From an uncultured Aquimarina sp. (GTDB taxonomy: Bacteria > Bacteroidota > Bacteroidia > Flavobacteriales > Flavobacteriaceae): 64,000 nucleotides of DNA. The position numbers were made by a program, and so were the translations under genes. Below the pieces are notes generated by a model, which worked only from the letters and a program-made list of their open reading frames with translations, ran no database searches and was not told the origin of the DNA. Location of the stretch: assembly GCA_947489195.1 (NCBI GenBank), contig CANLCT010000003.1:92371-156370 (forward strand), given 5' to 3'. Of the stretch, positions 8,440 through 18,379 are shown one piece after another (within the stretch, counting starts at the first letter, position 1; each line of letters opens with the position of its first letter).

Positions 8440-10467
8440 TTGAAAGTTTACACACCTAAAAATATTCCTTTTTGGATTATTTGTTGCGCCTTTACTCTAG
8501 GTATATTTGGCTCACAATATTTCACTAAGCTTCAAAATATTGCACTATTTTTATGTTGCTTCAGTTTAGTATTACTTTATCTTTTTTTTAAAAGAATTAG
8601 TACCACATATTTTTTAAGTATTTCTAGCTTATTATTCATATGCCTTGGTTACACCAGACATCAAATAGCCCATACTAAATATCAAAAAAATCATATTGTC
8701 CATTTCTTTAATTCAAAACCCTTAAATGAAGTAGTTTTTAAAATTGAAAAAAAGCTCAAACCTTCAGATAAATTTTTAAAATTTAAGGTTAATATTTATG
8801 CCATTGATAAACAAAAGACAACTGGTAATGCTTTGCTATCATTAAAAAAAACGGCATATAAATCATCTTTACACAAAGGGGATTATTTTGTATGCTACAC
8901 AAAACTTTTCCCTTTACAAGAACAACATTCTCCTTACAGTTTTGATTACGCTACTCATTTAAAAAATCAACAAATAACACATCAATTCTACCTAAAAACT
9001 ACCGATTTAAAACAAATTGAATCATTAGCTAATCCTTTTGAAAAATTATCAAACACACTCAAAAAACATCTTGAAATCAACTTACAAAAACAAAACTTAC
9101 CCCCTAATGTTATTCAGTTTACAGCAGCTTTAGTGTTAGGCAGTAAATCTGAACTAGATCCACAATTGAATACCGATTTTGCAAATGCTGGAGTAATTCA
9201 TATTCTAGCTATTTCTGGCTTACACATGGGTATTTTATACCTTTTAATAGCATTAGTCTTTCGTCAATTTTGGATCAACACGTTATTAAAATCATTACTT
9301 ATCATAGCCTGTTTATGGTTATTTACTTGGTTTTCTGGCGCAAGCCCATCGGCAATTAGAGCTACAACTATGTTTAGCTGTTTCGAATTTTCACGTCTAC
9401 TAATGAGAAGACAACACCCTTTAAACTCGCTGTTTGTTAGTGTTTTTATATTACTACTTTTTGATCCTTATATTCTATTTTCTGTAGGCTTTCAATTAAG
9501 CGTTATTGCTGTTACCTCTATTATTATTGGCGTTCCAAAACTATTATTGCTCTGGTCTCCAAAAAATTGGCTTATCCGTAAAATATGGGAAATAACCTGT
9601 ATTAGCACATGCGCTCAGTTAGGCTTATTACCCTTAAGCATTTATTATTTTCATCAATTTCCTGGCCTATTTTTACTAGCTAATATCCCAATAATGCTAA
9701 TTATAACCATAGTACTCCTATCCGCTATTGTAATTATTATTTGGAGCGGGCTTAGTACTACTCCCTTTTTTATAACAGAAAGCTATAATTACCTCATTAC
9801 AAATATCCATAACTACATTCATTGGGTTGCCCAGCAAAAACACTTTTTAGTTACTGACTTATATATTCAACCGATCACGATGCTTACTATTTATATAATC
9901 ATTGCTTTTTTACTGTACATATACTCCAAACCTAAATTATTTTATCAATGGGGTTTTCTCATTATTTTAATTGGTATAAGTGTTATTTTTTATGAAAAAT
10001 TTCAATCACTATTTATTAACGAATTGTGGTTGCATCATCATTACACCAATACTATTATTACCGAAATAAGTAGTCATCAACTAACCGTTCATTCAAAAAA
10101 AGCACTTACCAAAAATGATAAAAAATACATTATTTATCCTATTGAAAAAAGCTTGCATTTAGTAACTAATTACAATAAGTTACAGAACAGTTACACCTAT
10201 CATAAACATCAAATTCATATTATTGATCACAAAAACAGTTTACCTAAAAGCATTCAAAATACGATACTAATAATAACCAATTCCCCTAAAATAAATTTAG
10301 AGCGATTGCTTTGTAAAGAGACTCCAAAACTTATTATTGCCACAAACCACAATTACAAAAACCTTATACAAAAATGGAAAGCTACTTGTGCATGGCATCA
10401 AGTAGCTTTTTATGATAGTTCCCAAAAAGGAAGTTTAAATTTAGCGACTAAATTACTTAACCTTTAA
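8440..10467 (+). CDS. comEC: ComEC/Rec2-family DNA uptake channel protein
   Basis: ComEC forms the inner-membrane channel that takes up single-stranded DNA during natural transformation. The 675-residue protein has N-terminal helices, a DUF4131/OB-like soluble region (about 100-200) and the Competence domain starting FTAALVLGSKSELDPQLNTD. It also has the signature AISGLHMGILYLL and GASPSAIRATTMFSCFEFSR. The C-terminus lacks a metallo-beta-lactamase domain, as usual for shorter flavobacterial forms. The start is TTG at 8440; an in-frame stop at 8425 excludes any start upstream of that. Its 3' end overlaps the convergent thioredoxin gene by 11 bases. Other competence genes are not in the window, so actual competence is unproven. 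Confidence 0.9.
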   Translation: MKVYTPKNIPFWIICCAFTLGIFGSQYFTKLQNIALFLCCFSLVLLYLFFKRISTTYFLSISSLLFICLGYTRHQIAHTKYQKNHIVHFFNSKPLNEVVFKIEKKLKPSDKFLKFKVNIYAIDKQKTTGNALLSLKKTAYKSSLHKGDYFVCYTKLFPLQEQHSPYSFDYATHLKNQQITHQFYLKTTDLKQIESLANPFEKLSNTLKKHLEINLQKQNLPPNVIQFTAALVLGSKSELDPQLNTDFANAGVIHILAISGLHMGILYLLIALVFRQFWINTLLKSLLIIACLWLFTWFSGASPSAIRATTMFSCFEFSRLLMRRQHPLNSLFVSVFILLLFDPYILFSVGFQLSVIAVTSIIIGVPKLLLLWSPKNWLIRKIWEITCISTCAQLGLLPLSIYYFHQFPGLFLLANIPIMLIITIVLLSAIVIIIWSGLSTTPFFITESYNYLITNIHNYIHWVAQQKHFLVTDLYIQPITMLTIYIIIAFLLYIYSKPKLFYQWGFLIILIGISVIFYEKFQSLFINELWLHHHYTNTIITEISSHQLTVHSKKALTKNDKKYIIYPIEKSLHLVTNYNKLQNSYTYHKHQIHIIDHKNSLPKSIQNTILIITNSPKINLERLLCKETPKLIIATNHNYKNLIQKWKATCAWHQVAFYDSSQKGSLNLATKLLNL

Positions 10468-10996
10468 AAGTTCCTACAAAATTCTTTTCATAAACTTTAA
10501 ACATCTTTTGTGTAGTCACTTGCTTGTAATCATCCGTTTGAATTAATTTTAAAAATATTTCTAATTGTTGCGGGGTATGAAAACCTGTAACAGGAAAAAT
10601 TAAATTACTTTTTTCGTCAAAAAAGACCATGCTTGGGTATCCCGAAATGCGTAATGAGCGTGCAAAAATATGACTTGGTTTCCTTCCTCTTTTACCTTCA
10701 ACATAATCTGGATTCGAAAATTTATTTCCTTGATAGGTAAACTCATCATTACCTTCGGCGTCAAATTTTACGGCATAAAAATGTTCATTTACATATTTTA
10801 CTACATCTGGATTACGAAATGTTTTTTTATCCAATAATTTACAGGGACCACACCATTCGGTATATACATCCATAAATATTTTTTTTGGCTCTTTCGACTG
10901 CGCATCTAATGCATCTTGCATACTCATCCAATTAATTTCCTGTGCAAATGATGCTGAAATTACTAGCGAGCAAGCTATTAAAAGTAATTTTTTCAT
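10457..10996 (-). CDS. Secreted thioredoxin-family protein (CGPC)
   Basis: I start at the ATG at 10996 because it gives a proper signal peptide (MKKLLLIACSLVISASFAQ). The longer frame from 11023 puts nine charged/polar residues in front. The mature part is a thioredoxin fold with TEWCGPCKLLDKKTF as the active site, plus YAVKFDAEGNDEF and the cis-proline region SGYPSMVFFDEKSN. It likely acts in the periplasm as a disulfide reductase or isomerase (DsbE/DUF255-like). The partner is unknown. Its last 11 bases overlap comEC, tail to tail. Confidence 0.85.
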   Translation of the reverse strand: MKKLLLIACSLVISASFAQEINWMSMQDALDAQSKEPKKIFMDVYTEWCGPCKLLDKKTFRNPDVVKYVNEHFYAVKFDAEGNDEFTYQGNKFSNPDYVEGKRGRKPSHIFARSLRISGYPSMVFFDEKSNLIFPVTGFHTPQQLEIFLKLIQTDDYKQVTTQKMFKVYEKNFVGTFKG

Positions 10997-11045
10997 AAAA
11001 ATAAATTTAGTTATTAGTCTCAATAACTATTCCTAAATTACGAAT

Positions 11046-12629
11046 TTATCGAATACCGTGCATTAATTTGATAATTGTTTTATTTAAAGCCAACATAATA
11101 AGACCTGCTACACAAGGAATAACCATTAAAATCATAAAAAAGAAACTCATTCCATAACTTTCTACAATAGGATCCAAATAACTCCCAGTTACACCTGCCA
11201 TTAGGTTTCCTATAAAACTCGAAAAATACCACACTCCAAACATTAATCCTAAAAACTTAATAGGCACTAATTTACTTACATATGACGTTCCTACTGGAGA
11301 AATACAAAGCTCGCCCATGGTATGAAAAAAATAAGCCAACACTAGAAAAATCATACTAACCGAAGCTGTTTTTGCATTTAACGGAATACCTAAAGACCCA
11401 TAAGATAAGGCTCCAAAACCAATTCCAGTTAGCACAAGTCCGATAGCAAATTTAGTTGGACCAGTCGGGTTATATTTACTTTGCCACCACTTAGAAAAAT
11501 AAGGTGCAAAAACGATGATGAAAAACGAATTTAAAATACTGAACCATGAAGCAGGCACTTCTGCCACTTCGTTTGAAAAATCACGTACCAACATCCAAAT
11601 CACAAGACCCCAAATAATTATAAAACTAATACTTAGCAAAATATTTGAAAACGCATATTTAGAATAAGTTTGCCTAAATAACAATGATAACACCCAAGTA
11701 ATAATCAACATAGGCACCACCGTTAATAATGTATTAAAAACTTTAAAAACTAAAGCTCCATTACCCTCTAAAATCCTCTTAGTATAATCTTTAGCAAAAA
11801 TTGTCATTGACCCTCCTGCTTGCTCAAAGGCCCACCAAAATAAAATAGTAAAAAAGGTAAATATTCCAACCACTATCAAACGATCTTTAACCACTTTTGA
11901 TGCATTAGTTTTTTCAGAAAGGTTTTCAATAGCATCTTTTGTATCCTCAACTGCATCTTCAAGTACTTCATCAACATCTTCAATATCTTTCGGAGAATCT
12001 CCTATTTTACCAAAGATACCTTGCGCAAAATAAAATTGAAGCATTCCAAAAAACATAAAAATTCCTGCTAAACTAAAACCATAATGCCAACCTACTTTTT
12101 CTCCTATATAACCACATAACAAAATACCTAAAAAAGCCCCTGCATTTACTCCCATATAAAAAATGGTAAAACCGGCATCTCTTTTTTCGGGTACTTTAGT
12201 ATATAACTGTCCTACAATAGAAGCTATATTCGGTTTAAAAAAGCCATTCCCTAATATTATTAAACCGAGCCCTATAAAAAAGAACATATCAGAAACCACT
12301 TCCAAAGCCATAGCTGCATGTCCCAATGTCATTAACAACGCACCTAAAACTACTGCTTTTTTAAAGCCTAAAAATTTATCTGCAATAAATCCACCTAACA
12401 ACGGTGTTAAATATACCAAACCAGTGTACCAACCATAAAGGAGCATTGCTTCATTCCGTTCCCATCCCCATCCATTATCAACAACTGAGGTTACTAAAAA
12501 TAACACTAATAATGCGCGCATTCCATAATAGGAAAAACGTTCCCACATTTCTGTAAAAAACATGACAAATAATCCAGATGGATGTCCTAAAACTAGTTTT
12601 TGATTCACTTCTGTTCCGCCGTATAGCAT
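11046..12629 (-). CDS. POT-family proton-coupled peptide transporter
   Basis: The 527-residue inner-membrane protein is a proton-dependent oligopeptide transporter. The diagnostic ExxERFxYY motif is present as TEMWERFSYYGMRALLVLF. The PTR2 signature FYMGVNAGAFLGILLCGYIG follows. A charged cytoplasmic loop (about residues 215-245, rich in D/E) separates the two six-helix halves. TMGELCISPVGTSYVSKLVP marks the second half. It imports di- and tripeptides by homology. It stands alone, with the promoter presumably in the 250-base gap shared with mvaA. Confidence 0.93.
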   Translation of the reverse strand: MLYGGTEVNQKLVLGHPSGLFVMFFTEMWERFSYYGMRALLVLFLVTSVVDNGWGWERNEAMLLYGWYTGLVYLTPLLGGFIADKFLGFKKAVVLGALLMTLGHAAMALEVVSDMFFFIGLGLIILGNGFFKPNIASIVGQLYTKVPEKRDAGFTIFYMGVNAGAFLGILLCGYIGEKVGWHYGFSLAGIFMFFGMLQFYFAQGIFGKIGDSPKDIEDVDEVLEDAVEDTKDAIENLSEKTNASKVVKDRLIVVGIFTFFTILFWWAFEQAGGSMTIFAKDYTKRILEGNGALVFKVFNTLLTVVPMLIITWVLSLLFRQTYSKYAFSNILLSISFIIIWGLVIWMLVRDFSNEVAEVPASWFSILNSFFIIVFAPYFSKWWQSKYNPTGPTKFAIGLVLTGIGFGALSYGSLGIPLNAKTASVSMIFLVLAYFFHTMGELCISPVGTSYVSKLVPIKFLGLMFGVWYFSSFIGNLMAGVTGSYLDPIVESYGMSFFFMILMVIPCVAGLIMLALNKTIIKLMHGIR

Positions 12630-12901
12630 ATGCTGTAAATTTTATTTTTTCAATGGCTCAAATTACGAAATACAAATATGCCAAATCATAAAATTATGTT
12701 ATCCTAGTATCGTTTTATGAAAAAAAGAATTAATAATATCAAAAAAAATATTCTTTATATTTTTTTTCCATAGCTTTTAAATTAATAAAAAAAAATGAGC
12801 TCAAAATTTTTAAATCCATAAACTGACAAATTTTGTAATATATTTTTAATGAAAAATGGGCTAATTATACATCACCCCATGTGATTAATTTGGTATTAAA
12901 C

Positions 12902-12909
12902 TATATTTG
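12902..12909 (+). promoter_or_regulatory. Bacteroidetes -7 promoter element upstream of mvaA
   Basis: TATATTTG is an exact TAnnTTTG match 19 bases before the ATG at 12929. It lies inside the reading frame that would start at 12881, which argues that the shorter start is real. No good -33 TTG was found. The rest of the 12630-12928 gap is AT-rich, with nothing else I can name. Confidence 0.5.
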
Positions 12910-12928
12910 CCTTAACAAAACATTATTT

Positions 12929-14245
12929 ATGATTCCTGAAGTTACTGGATTTTCAAAACTAAATAAACATCAAAAAATTGATTGGTTAGTAGCTAAGCAT
13001 TTTCAAAACACTGAAAAGGCAAAACAAACACTACACACTTATTGGAATGCTAATGAACAGCTGCAACAGTTACATGATGAATTTGCTGAAAATACCCTGA
13101 GCAACTTTTACCTCCCTTTTAGTATTGCACCCAATTTTACTATTAACAACAAGCGCTATACTATTCCAATGACAATTGAAGAAAGTTCGGTTGTTGCTGC
13201 TGCAAGTAATGCTGCAAAATTTTGGAATAAACGAGGTGGCTTTAAAGCAACAGTAATTAACACCGAAAAAATAGGCCAGGTTCACTTTAGTTTTTCTGGT
13301 AATAAAAAGCTTTTGAACTCTTTTTTCAACTCAATTAAACCAAAACTAGTTAAATCAATTGAAACTATTGAAGCCAACATGAAAAAACGTGGTGGCGGAC
13401 TTTTAGATATTCAACTTAAAGATAAAACACAAGAACTGGCTAATTACTACCAGCTCCATTGTACTTTTGAAACGGTTGATGCTATGGGAGCTAATTTTAT
13501 AAACACCTGTTTAGAAAAATTTGCCGAGGTTTTACAAAATGAAGCCTTAACACATGAAGCCTTTTCTAGCACCGAAAAGGACATTGAAATTATTATGAGT
13601 ATTCTTTCTAATTACGTACCTAATTGTGTGGTTAGAGCCGAAGTTTCGTGCAACATCAATGAATTACCAAATTCTGAAGGTTTATCTTCTAGAGAATATG
13701 CCCAAAAATTTGTGCGCGCTATTAATATTGCCGAAAAGGAACCTTACCGCGCCGTAACGCACAACAAAGGTATTATGAATGGCATTGATGCCGTAGTTAT
13801 AGCTACAGGCAATGATTTTAGAGCCATTGAAGCTGGCGCACATGCATACGCAGCAAAAAATGGCAGCTATAGCAGTTTAACTCATGCACATATAACCAAT
13901 GACGTTTTTATATACTATATAGAAATCCCTTTAGCTGTGGGTACTATTGGCGGCTTAACTAGTTTACACCCTATGGTCAAATTAGCTTTAGAATTGTTAG
14001 GCAAACCCAATGCAAAACAACTCATGGAGATTATTGCTGTAGCTGGATTGGCACAAAATTTTGGAGCAGTAAACTCATTAATTACTACAGGCATTCAAAA
14101 AGGTCATATGAAAATGCACTTATTAAATATACTCAATCAACATCACGCTACTGCGGAAGAAAAACAAAAAATAGTGCAGTTTTTTACCAAAAATACCGTT
14201 ACACATAGCGAAGTTATCAAACAATTGGAATTACTACGAGCCTAA
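12929..14245 (+). CDS. mvaA: Hydroxymethylglutaryl-CoA reductase, class II type
   Basis: HMG-CoA reductase makes mevalonate for isoprenoid synthesis. The 438-residue protein begins MIPEVTGFSKLNKHQKIDWL, the usual class II start. Class II landmarks are EESSVVAAASNAAKFW (catalytic Glu), TVDAMGANFINT, HNKGIMNGIDAVVIATGNDF (catalytic Lys and Asp) and the late His in GHMKMHLLN. Class II enzymes were first described as degradative, but here the kinase partner and flavobacterial biology suggest a biosynthetic role. The stop overlaps the next ATG by one base. Confidence 0.94.
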   Translation: MIPEVTGFSKLNKHQKIDWLVAKHFQNTEKAKQTLHTYWNANEQLQQLHDEFAENTLSNFYLPFSIAPNFTINNKRYTIPMTIEESSVVAAASNAAKFWNKRGGFKATVINTEKIGQVHFSFSGNKKLLNSFFNSIKPKLVKSIETIEANMKKRGGGLLDIQLKDKTQELANYYQLHCTFETVDAMGANFINTCLEKFAEVLQNEALTHEAFSSTEKDIEIIMSILSNYVPNCVVRAEVSCNINELPNSEGLSSREYAQKFVRAINIAEKEPYRAVTHNKGIMNGIDAVVIATGNDFRAIEAGAHAYAAKNGSYSSLTHAHITNDVFIYYIEIPLAVGTIGGLTSLHPMVKLALELLGKPNAKQLMEIIAVAGLAQNFGAVNSLITTGIQKGHMKMHLLNILNQHHATAEEKQKIVQFFTKNTVTHSEVIKQLELLRA

Positions 14246-15168
14246 TGAAACAGACTTTTTACAGTAATGGAAAATTACTCCTTACCGGAGAATATGTCGT
14301 TTTAGATGGCGCCAAAGCCTTGGCCGTTCCTACCAAAAAAGGCCAATCATTAAGTGTTACTCAAAATCAATCGGGATTTTTAAGTTGGAAAAGTTTTGAT
14401 TGCCACAATCAAACATGGTATACAACCACAATTAAAATTGCTACCTTTTTTAACATAACACCTCCTAAAGGGAATTCTAAATTTGATACTACCTTATTCA
14501 AAATACTCTGGGAGGCCCTACAAGCCAATCCTTCATTTTTAAAAAAAGATATTGGATACGCCATAGAAACCCACCTTGATTTTGAACGCCTTTGGGGACT
14601 TGGCACCTCATCAACCTTAATCAACAATATAGCACAATGGGCAAACATAAATCCATTTGAATTGCTACATAAAAGCTTTGGGGGTAGCGGATATGATATT
14701 GCATGTGCCTCTATTAATACTCCAGTTTTTTATCAACGCACTAAGGATATATATAAGCCTAATATTACTAGTACCATTTTTAATCCTCCGTTTAAAGCAT
14801 CACTTTTTTTTATTTATCTCGAAGAAAAAAAAGATAGTAAGGATGCCATTAAAAATTACCGAAGTCAATCCAAAGAAAATTTAGCTTCAATTATCTCAAA
14901 AATAAATACTATTACCGAACAAATAGCTATAAGTCAGGATTTAGAACAATTTAAAGACCTAATCATTACTCACGAAAATTTAATTGCTCAATTATTAAAT
15001 ACCACCACCGTAAAACAAGATCGATTTCCGGACTATTCTGGAGTAGTTAAAAGCCTTGGAGGTTGGGGTGGCGATTTTGTATTGGTAACGGGCACAAAAA
15101 AAGACATGTCTTACTTCTCCCATAAGGGATATCATACTATTATCCCTTTTACAGAAATGGTATTGTAA
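14245..15168 (+). CDS. GYDIA-family GHMP kinase (mevalonate-pathway kinase candidate)
   Basis: The 307-residue protein is a GHMP-superfamily kinase with the group's name-giving motif GGSGYDIACAS near residue 147. The N-terminal GKLLLTGEYVVLDGAKALAV and the ATP-binding LWGLGTSSTLINNIA support this, as does the C-terminal SLGGWGGDFVLVTG. The substrate is not established by sequence. One-base overlap with HMG-CoA reductase makes mevalonate or phosphomevalonate the obvious guess. No other mevalonate-pathway genes are in the window. Confidence 0.88.
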   Translation: MKQTFYSNGKLLLTGEYVVLDGAKALAVPTKKGQSLSVTQNQSGFLSWKSFDCHNQTWYTTTIKIATFFNITPPKGNSKFDTTLFKILWEALQANPSFLKKDIGYAIETHLDFERLWGLGTSSTLINNIAQWANINPFELLHKSFGGSGYDIACASINTPVFYQRTKDIYKPNITSTIFNPPFKASLFFIYLEEKKDSKDAIKNYRSQSKENLASIISKINTITEQIAISQDLEQFKDLIITHENLIAQLLNTTTVKQDRFPDYSGVVKSLGGWGGDFVLVTGTKKDMSYFSHKGYHTIIPFTEMVL

Positions 15169-15380
15169 TCCCATTTTTCATTAAATTTTGATATCCCAAA
15201 AACCAAAATAGCTTTTTGTTAATTTTCTAAATCTTTAAATAACTTTTTTCAACGATAAAAAAACAAAGAGTTCAATTATTTCAAAATCACACCTTAAAAC
15301 AAAAAAATAATCAAATTACTTATATGCAGATCTTTAACCTAAAAAAAACTTTGATTAACCAACACAAAAATCTAACCAAA

Positions 15381-15408
15381 AAGTAAGTTAATTCGCTCTT
15401 AAGTAAGT
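15381..15408. promoter_or_regulatory. Direct repeat AAGTAAGT, 20-base spacing, upstream of the GH9 gene
   Basis: AAGTAAGT occurs at 15381 and again at 15401. The 20-base spacing, two helical turns, is what a dimeric or AraC-like regulator would contact on one DNA face. A near-consensus -7 (TATTTTG, one base short) lies just downstream at about 15414. The gap 15169-15458 holds nothing else clear. Confidence 0.35.
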
Positions 15409-15458
15409 ATTCTTATTTTGATTCTGGACTTTATTTTTAGGTCAACTAAATACTGACC

Positions 15459-18269
15459 ATGAAAAAATTAAGTTTACTAGCAATTTCATTAGTTGCATCC
15501 GCAAGTAGTTATGCCCAATTTAACTACGGAGAAGTGCTACAAAAATCATTACTTTTTTACGAAACACAACAATCAGGTAAACTGCCAGATTGGAACCGAA
15601 TTAGCTGGAGAGCCGATTCTGGTGTAAATGATGGAAAAGATGTTGAACTAGACCTTACTGGAGGTTGGCATGATGCAGGAGATCATATTAAATTTGGTTT
15701 CCCTATGGCATTTTCTGTTACTGCCCTAAACTGGGGTTTTCTGGAATACAAAGAAGGTTATGACAAAGTTAACCAAACAGATATCTTTTTAAGAAATATT
15801 AAATGGGTTACTGATTATTTCATTAAATGTCATCCAAGTCCTAATGAATTTTATGCACAAGTTGCAGACAGTAAATCTCAAGATCACAACTTTTGGATGC
15901 CTGCAGAAATGGTAGACATACATCCAATGTACGGAGTACGTAGGTCTTATAAACTAGACGCTGCAAACCCTGGTTCCGATGTAGCATGCGAAACAGCTGC
16001 AGCATTAGCTTCTGCCAGTATGATGTTTAAAACTGTAGATCCTACATATAGTGCAACATTATTACAGCATGCTAAAGAATTATATGAATTTGGTGACACT
16101 TACCGTGGAAGGTATAATGAAGAAGGTAATATTCCTGCTTCTGGAACCTACTCTTCCTTTTCTGGTTATGTGGATGAATTAGCATGGGGAGCAATATGGT
16201 TATATAAAGCAACGGGAAACAAAACCTATTTAGACAAAGCCGAAGAACACTACAGTGATCCAGATTTTAAATGGGGAATCGCTTGGGATGATAAATCCTA
16301 TGGAACTATGGCGTTACTAGCTATTGAAACAGGCAAAGAAAAATACAAAACTGCCACTGAAAAATACTTAGATTTTTGGCAACCTGGCGGTGGACTTAAT
16401 TATTCACCAGGTGGACAAGCACATTTAGATCAATGGGGATCATTACGTTATGCTATGAATACTTCTTTAGTTGCTCTAATTTATACTGACAATGTAGCTA
16501 CTACAAAAAAAGATACCTATCATGATTTTGCTGTAGCACAAATAAAATATGCATTAGGAGATAATCCACTTGACAGAAGTTTTGTAACTGGTTTTGGGAA
16601 GAATCCTCCAAACAAGGTACACCACCGTGGGCAACACGCCAGTTGGATTCGTAGCGAAACTATACCTGCTGAATCTAGACACACTTTATGGGGAGCTTTA
16701 GCTGGCGGACCAAATAGCAACGATGATGGGTTTGATGATGATCGTACTGATTTTCAAGAAAATGAAGTAGCTACTGATTATAATGCATGTTTTCAAGGTG
16801 TAGTTGCTCGTATGGTTATGGAATTTGGCGGAACAGAATTAGCTAATTTCCCTCAGCCAGAAGAACCTGGCGAAGAATTTGTTACTGAAGTTAAAATTAA
16901 TGGAGAATCAAGTCGTTATACCGAATTATCTATTTGGTTAAATAACCGTTCCGCATGGCCTGCACGTATTCCCAATTCTCTTTCAGCACGTTATTTTGTT
17001 GATCTTACCGAAGGTATAGACGCAGGACTTACGCCATCTGACTATGCAATTACAGCTCGTGGTGCAGGAAAAGCCACAGGAGGTTTACAAGAATGGGATA
17101 GTACTAACAACATCTATTATGTAGAAGTTGAAGTTGATGCCGATAAAATGCCTTTTCCTGGTGGAGCTAGCCAATACCGCAGAGAAATTCAAGTGCGCAT
17201 TGAAGTTCCATCATCGGCTCCTGCTACAGCTTGGGATCCTTCAAATGACCCATCATATGACGGATTAACTAGTATAGTTACCGAATTTGATAAAGTGTCA
17301 ATTTATAGTGATGGCCAATTAGCCAATGGTGATGAACCTGCAGGTTCTAGTGTTTTGACTGCTGGATTTACAATTAGTAAAACATCGGGTATTGCGCCAT
17401 TTACAGCAACTGTAAATGCTTCAAAATCTAGTGATCCTTCAAAAGGAGGTTTAACTTATAATTGGGACTTTGGCAATGGAGAAACTGCCTCAACAAAAGA
17501 AGCCAGTACTACTTTTGATACCGAAGGAGAATACACTATAAAATTGACTATTACAGATTCAACGGGGGCAACTGCCGAAAAAGAAATTACTGTAAATGCT
17601 TTTGGAGAACGTAGTTGTTCTTTTGGTACGCCTCGAGAAGATGCGCTACCTTCGATTGAAAATAAAAATTACTCAAACATACACATCATTGGTGAAAGTG
17701 GTCCTAATTTAGATAACGTTACTTCGTTCGCTGTAAATTGGAACTTAGAAAATAACGGATTATACAGTTTTGCTTTCAATACAAGTGATGGAAAACCAGA
17801 CTATCATGCTGATTTATTATCAAAAGTGACGCAAAATTTTAACGCTACTAATCCAAGTATTTCTATTGACTCTAGTGGTTTCAATGATTTAGATGATGAT
17901 TACTGGGTAACTGTTGATGAAGGAAACTTAGTATTGGTTTCTAAAACTAAAGAGGTTACTATATATTTTAGCAATAGTAGTGAAGCACCAGTTTGTGGTT
18001 CAAGCTCAACCTTATCCACACCAACCTTTAGTGCCTTAAACATAGGCTTATATCCAAACCCTGTTGTAGATAAATTATATATTAATGGCGATATCAATAA
18101 GGCTACATTAACTATATATGCTATTGACGGATCTGTTGTTAAAAACACAGTAATCGAATCGGATGAATTTTCAACAGCTCTTAGCAATCTAACTAACGGA
18201 ATGTATTTAGTGCATATTGAAAAAGAAGATGGATCAGTTGGTATTGAAAAAGTTATTGTGAATCGTTAA
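15459..18269 (+). CDS. Secreted GH9 cellulase with CBM3c, PKD, unknown shared domain and T9SS sorting domain
   Basis: This 936-residue protein is a multidomain endoglucanase. In order: signal peptide (1-20, ...ASASSYAQ); GH9 catalytic domain (about 21-460) with GGWHDAGDHIKFG (catalytic Asp pair near 72-75), HHRGQHASWIR and DFQENEVATDYNACF (acid Glu about 436, fitting the GH9 signature 2 pattern); a CBM3c-like module (about 472-625) with INGESSRYTELSIWLNNRS and SLSARYFVDLTEG; a PKD domain (about 632-715, YNWDFGNGE); a domain I do not recognise (about 737-844); and a type A CTD (LYPNPVVDKLYINGD...EKVIVNR). GH9 plus CBM3c is the arrangement of processive endoglucanases. CBM3 is far commoner in Firmicutes and Actinobacteria, so transfer is possible. 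Confidence 0.95.
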   Translation: MKKLSLLAISLVASASSYAQFNYGEVLQKSLLFYETQQSGKLPDWNRISWRADSGVNDGKDVELDLTGGWHDAGDHIKFGFPMAFSVTALNWGFLEYKEGYDKVNQTDIFLRNIKWVTDYFIKCHPSPNEFYAQVADSKSQDHNFWMPAEMVDIHPMYGVRRSYKLDAANPGSDVACETAAALASASMMFKTVDPTYSATLLQHAKELYEFGDTYRGRYNEEGNIPASGTYSSFSGYVDELAWGAIWLYKATGNKTYLDKAEEHYSDPDFKWGIAWDDKSYGTMALLAIETGKEKYKTATEKYLDFWQPGGGLNYSPGGQAHLDQWGSLRYAMNTSLVALIYTDNVATTKKDTYHDFAVAQIKYALGDNPLDRSFVTGFGKNPPNKVHHRGQHASWIRSETIPAESRHTLWGALAGGPNSNDDGFDDDRTDFQENEVATDYNACFQGVVARMVMEFGGTELANFPQPEEPGEEFVTEVKINGESSRYTELSIWLNNRSAWPARIPNSLSARYFVDLTEGIDAGLTPSDYAITARGAGKATGGLQEWDSTNNIYYVEVEVDADKMPFPGGASQYRREIQVRIEVPSSAPATAWDPSNDPSYDGLTSIVTEFDKVSIYSDGQLANGDEPAGSSVLTAGFTISKTSGIAPFTATVNASKSSDPSKGGLTYNWDFGNGETASTKEASTTFDTEGEYTIKLTITDSTGATAEKEITVNAFGERSCSFGTPREDALPSIENKNYSNIHIIGESGPNLDNVTSFAVNWNLENNGLYSFAFNTSDGKPDYHADLLSKVTQNFNATNPSISIDSSGFNDLDDDYWVTVDEGNLVLVSKTKEVTIYFSNSSEAPVCGSSSTLSTPTFSALNIGLYPNPVVDKLYINGDINKATLTIYAIDGSVVKNTVIESDEFSTALSNLTNGMYLVHIEKEDGSVGIEKVIVNR

Positions 18270-18297
18270 AAACGAATCATATCAATAGACCAAAATT

Positions 18298-18350
18298 AAA
18301 GCAAAGGCTCAGTCAACTTAAAATAGTTATCTGAGCTTTGCTTTTTTAAT
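18298..18350. terminator. Intrinsic terminator between the convergent GH9 and protease genes
   Basis: AAAGCAAAGGCTCAG (18298-18312) pairs with CTGAGCTTTGCTTT (18331-18344), with one bulged G. A T-run follows on the plus strand. It sits 29 bases after the GH9 stop and can serve the opposite gene less well. Confidence 0.75.
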
Positions 18351-18379
18351 ACACCATCAATCTACTGTATTACAGGTCT

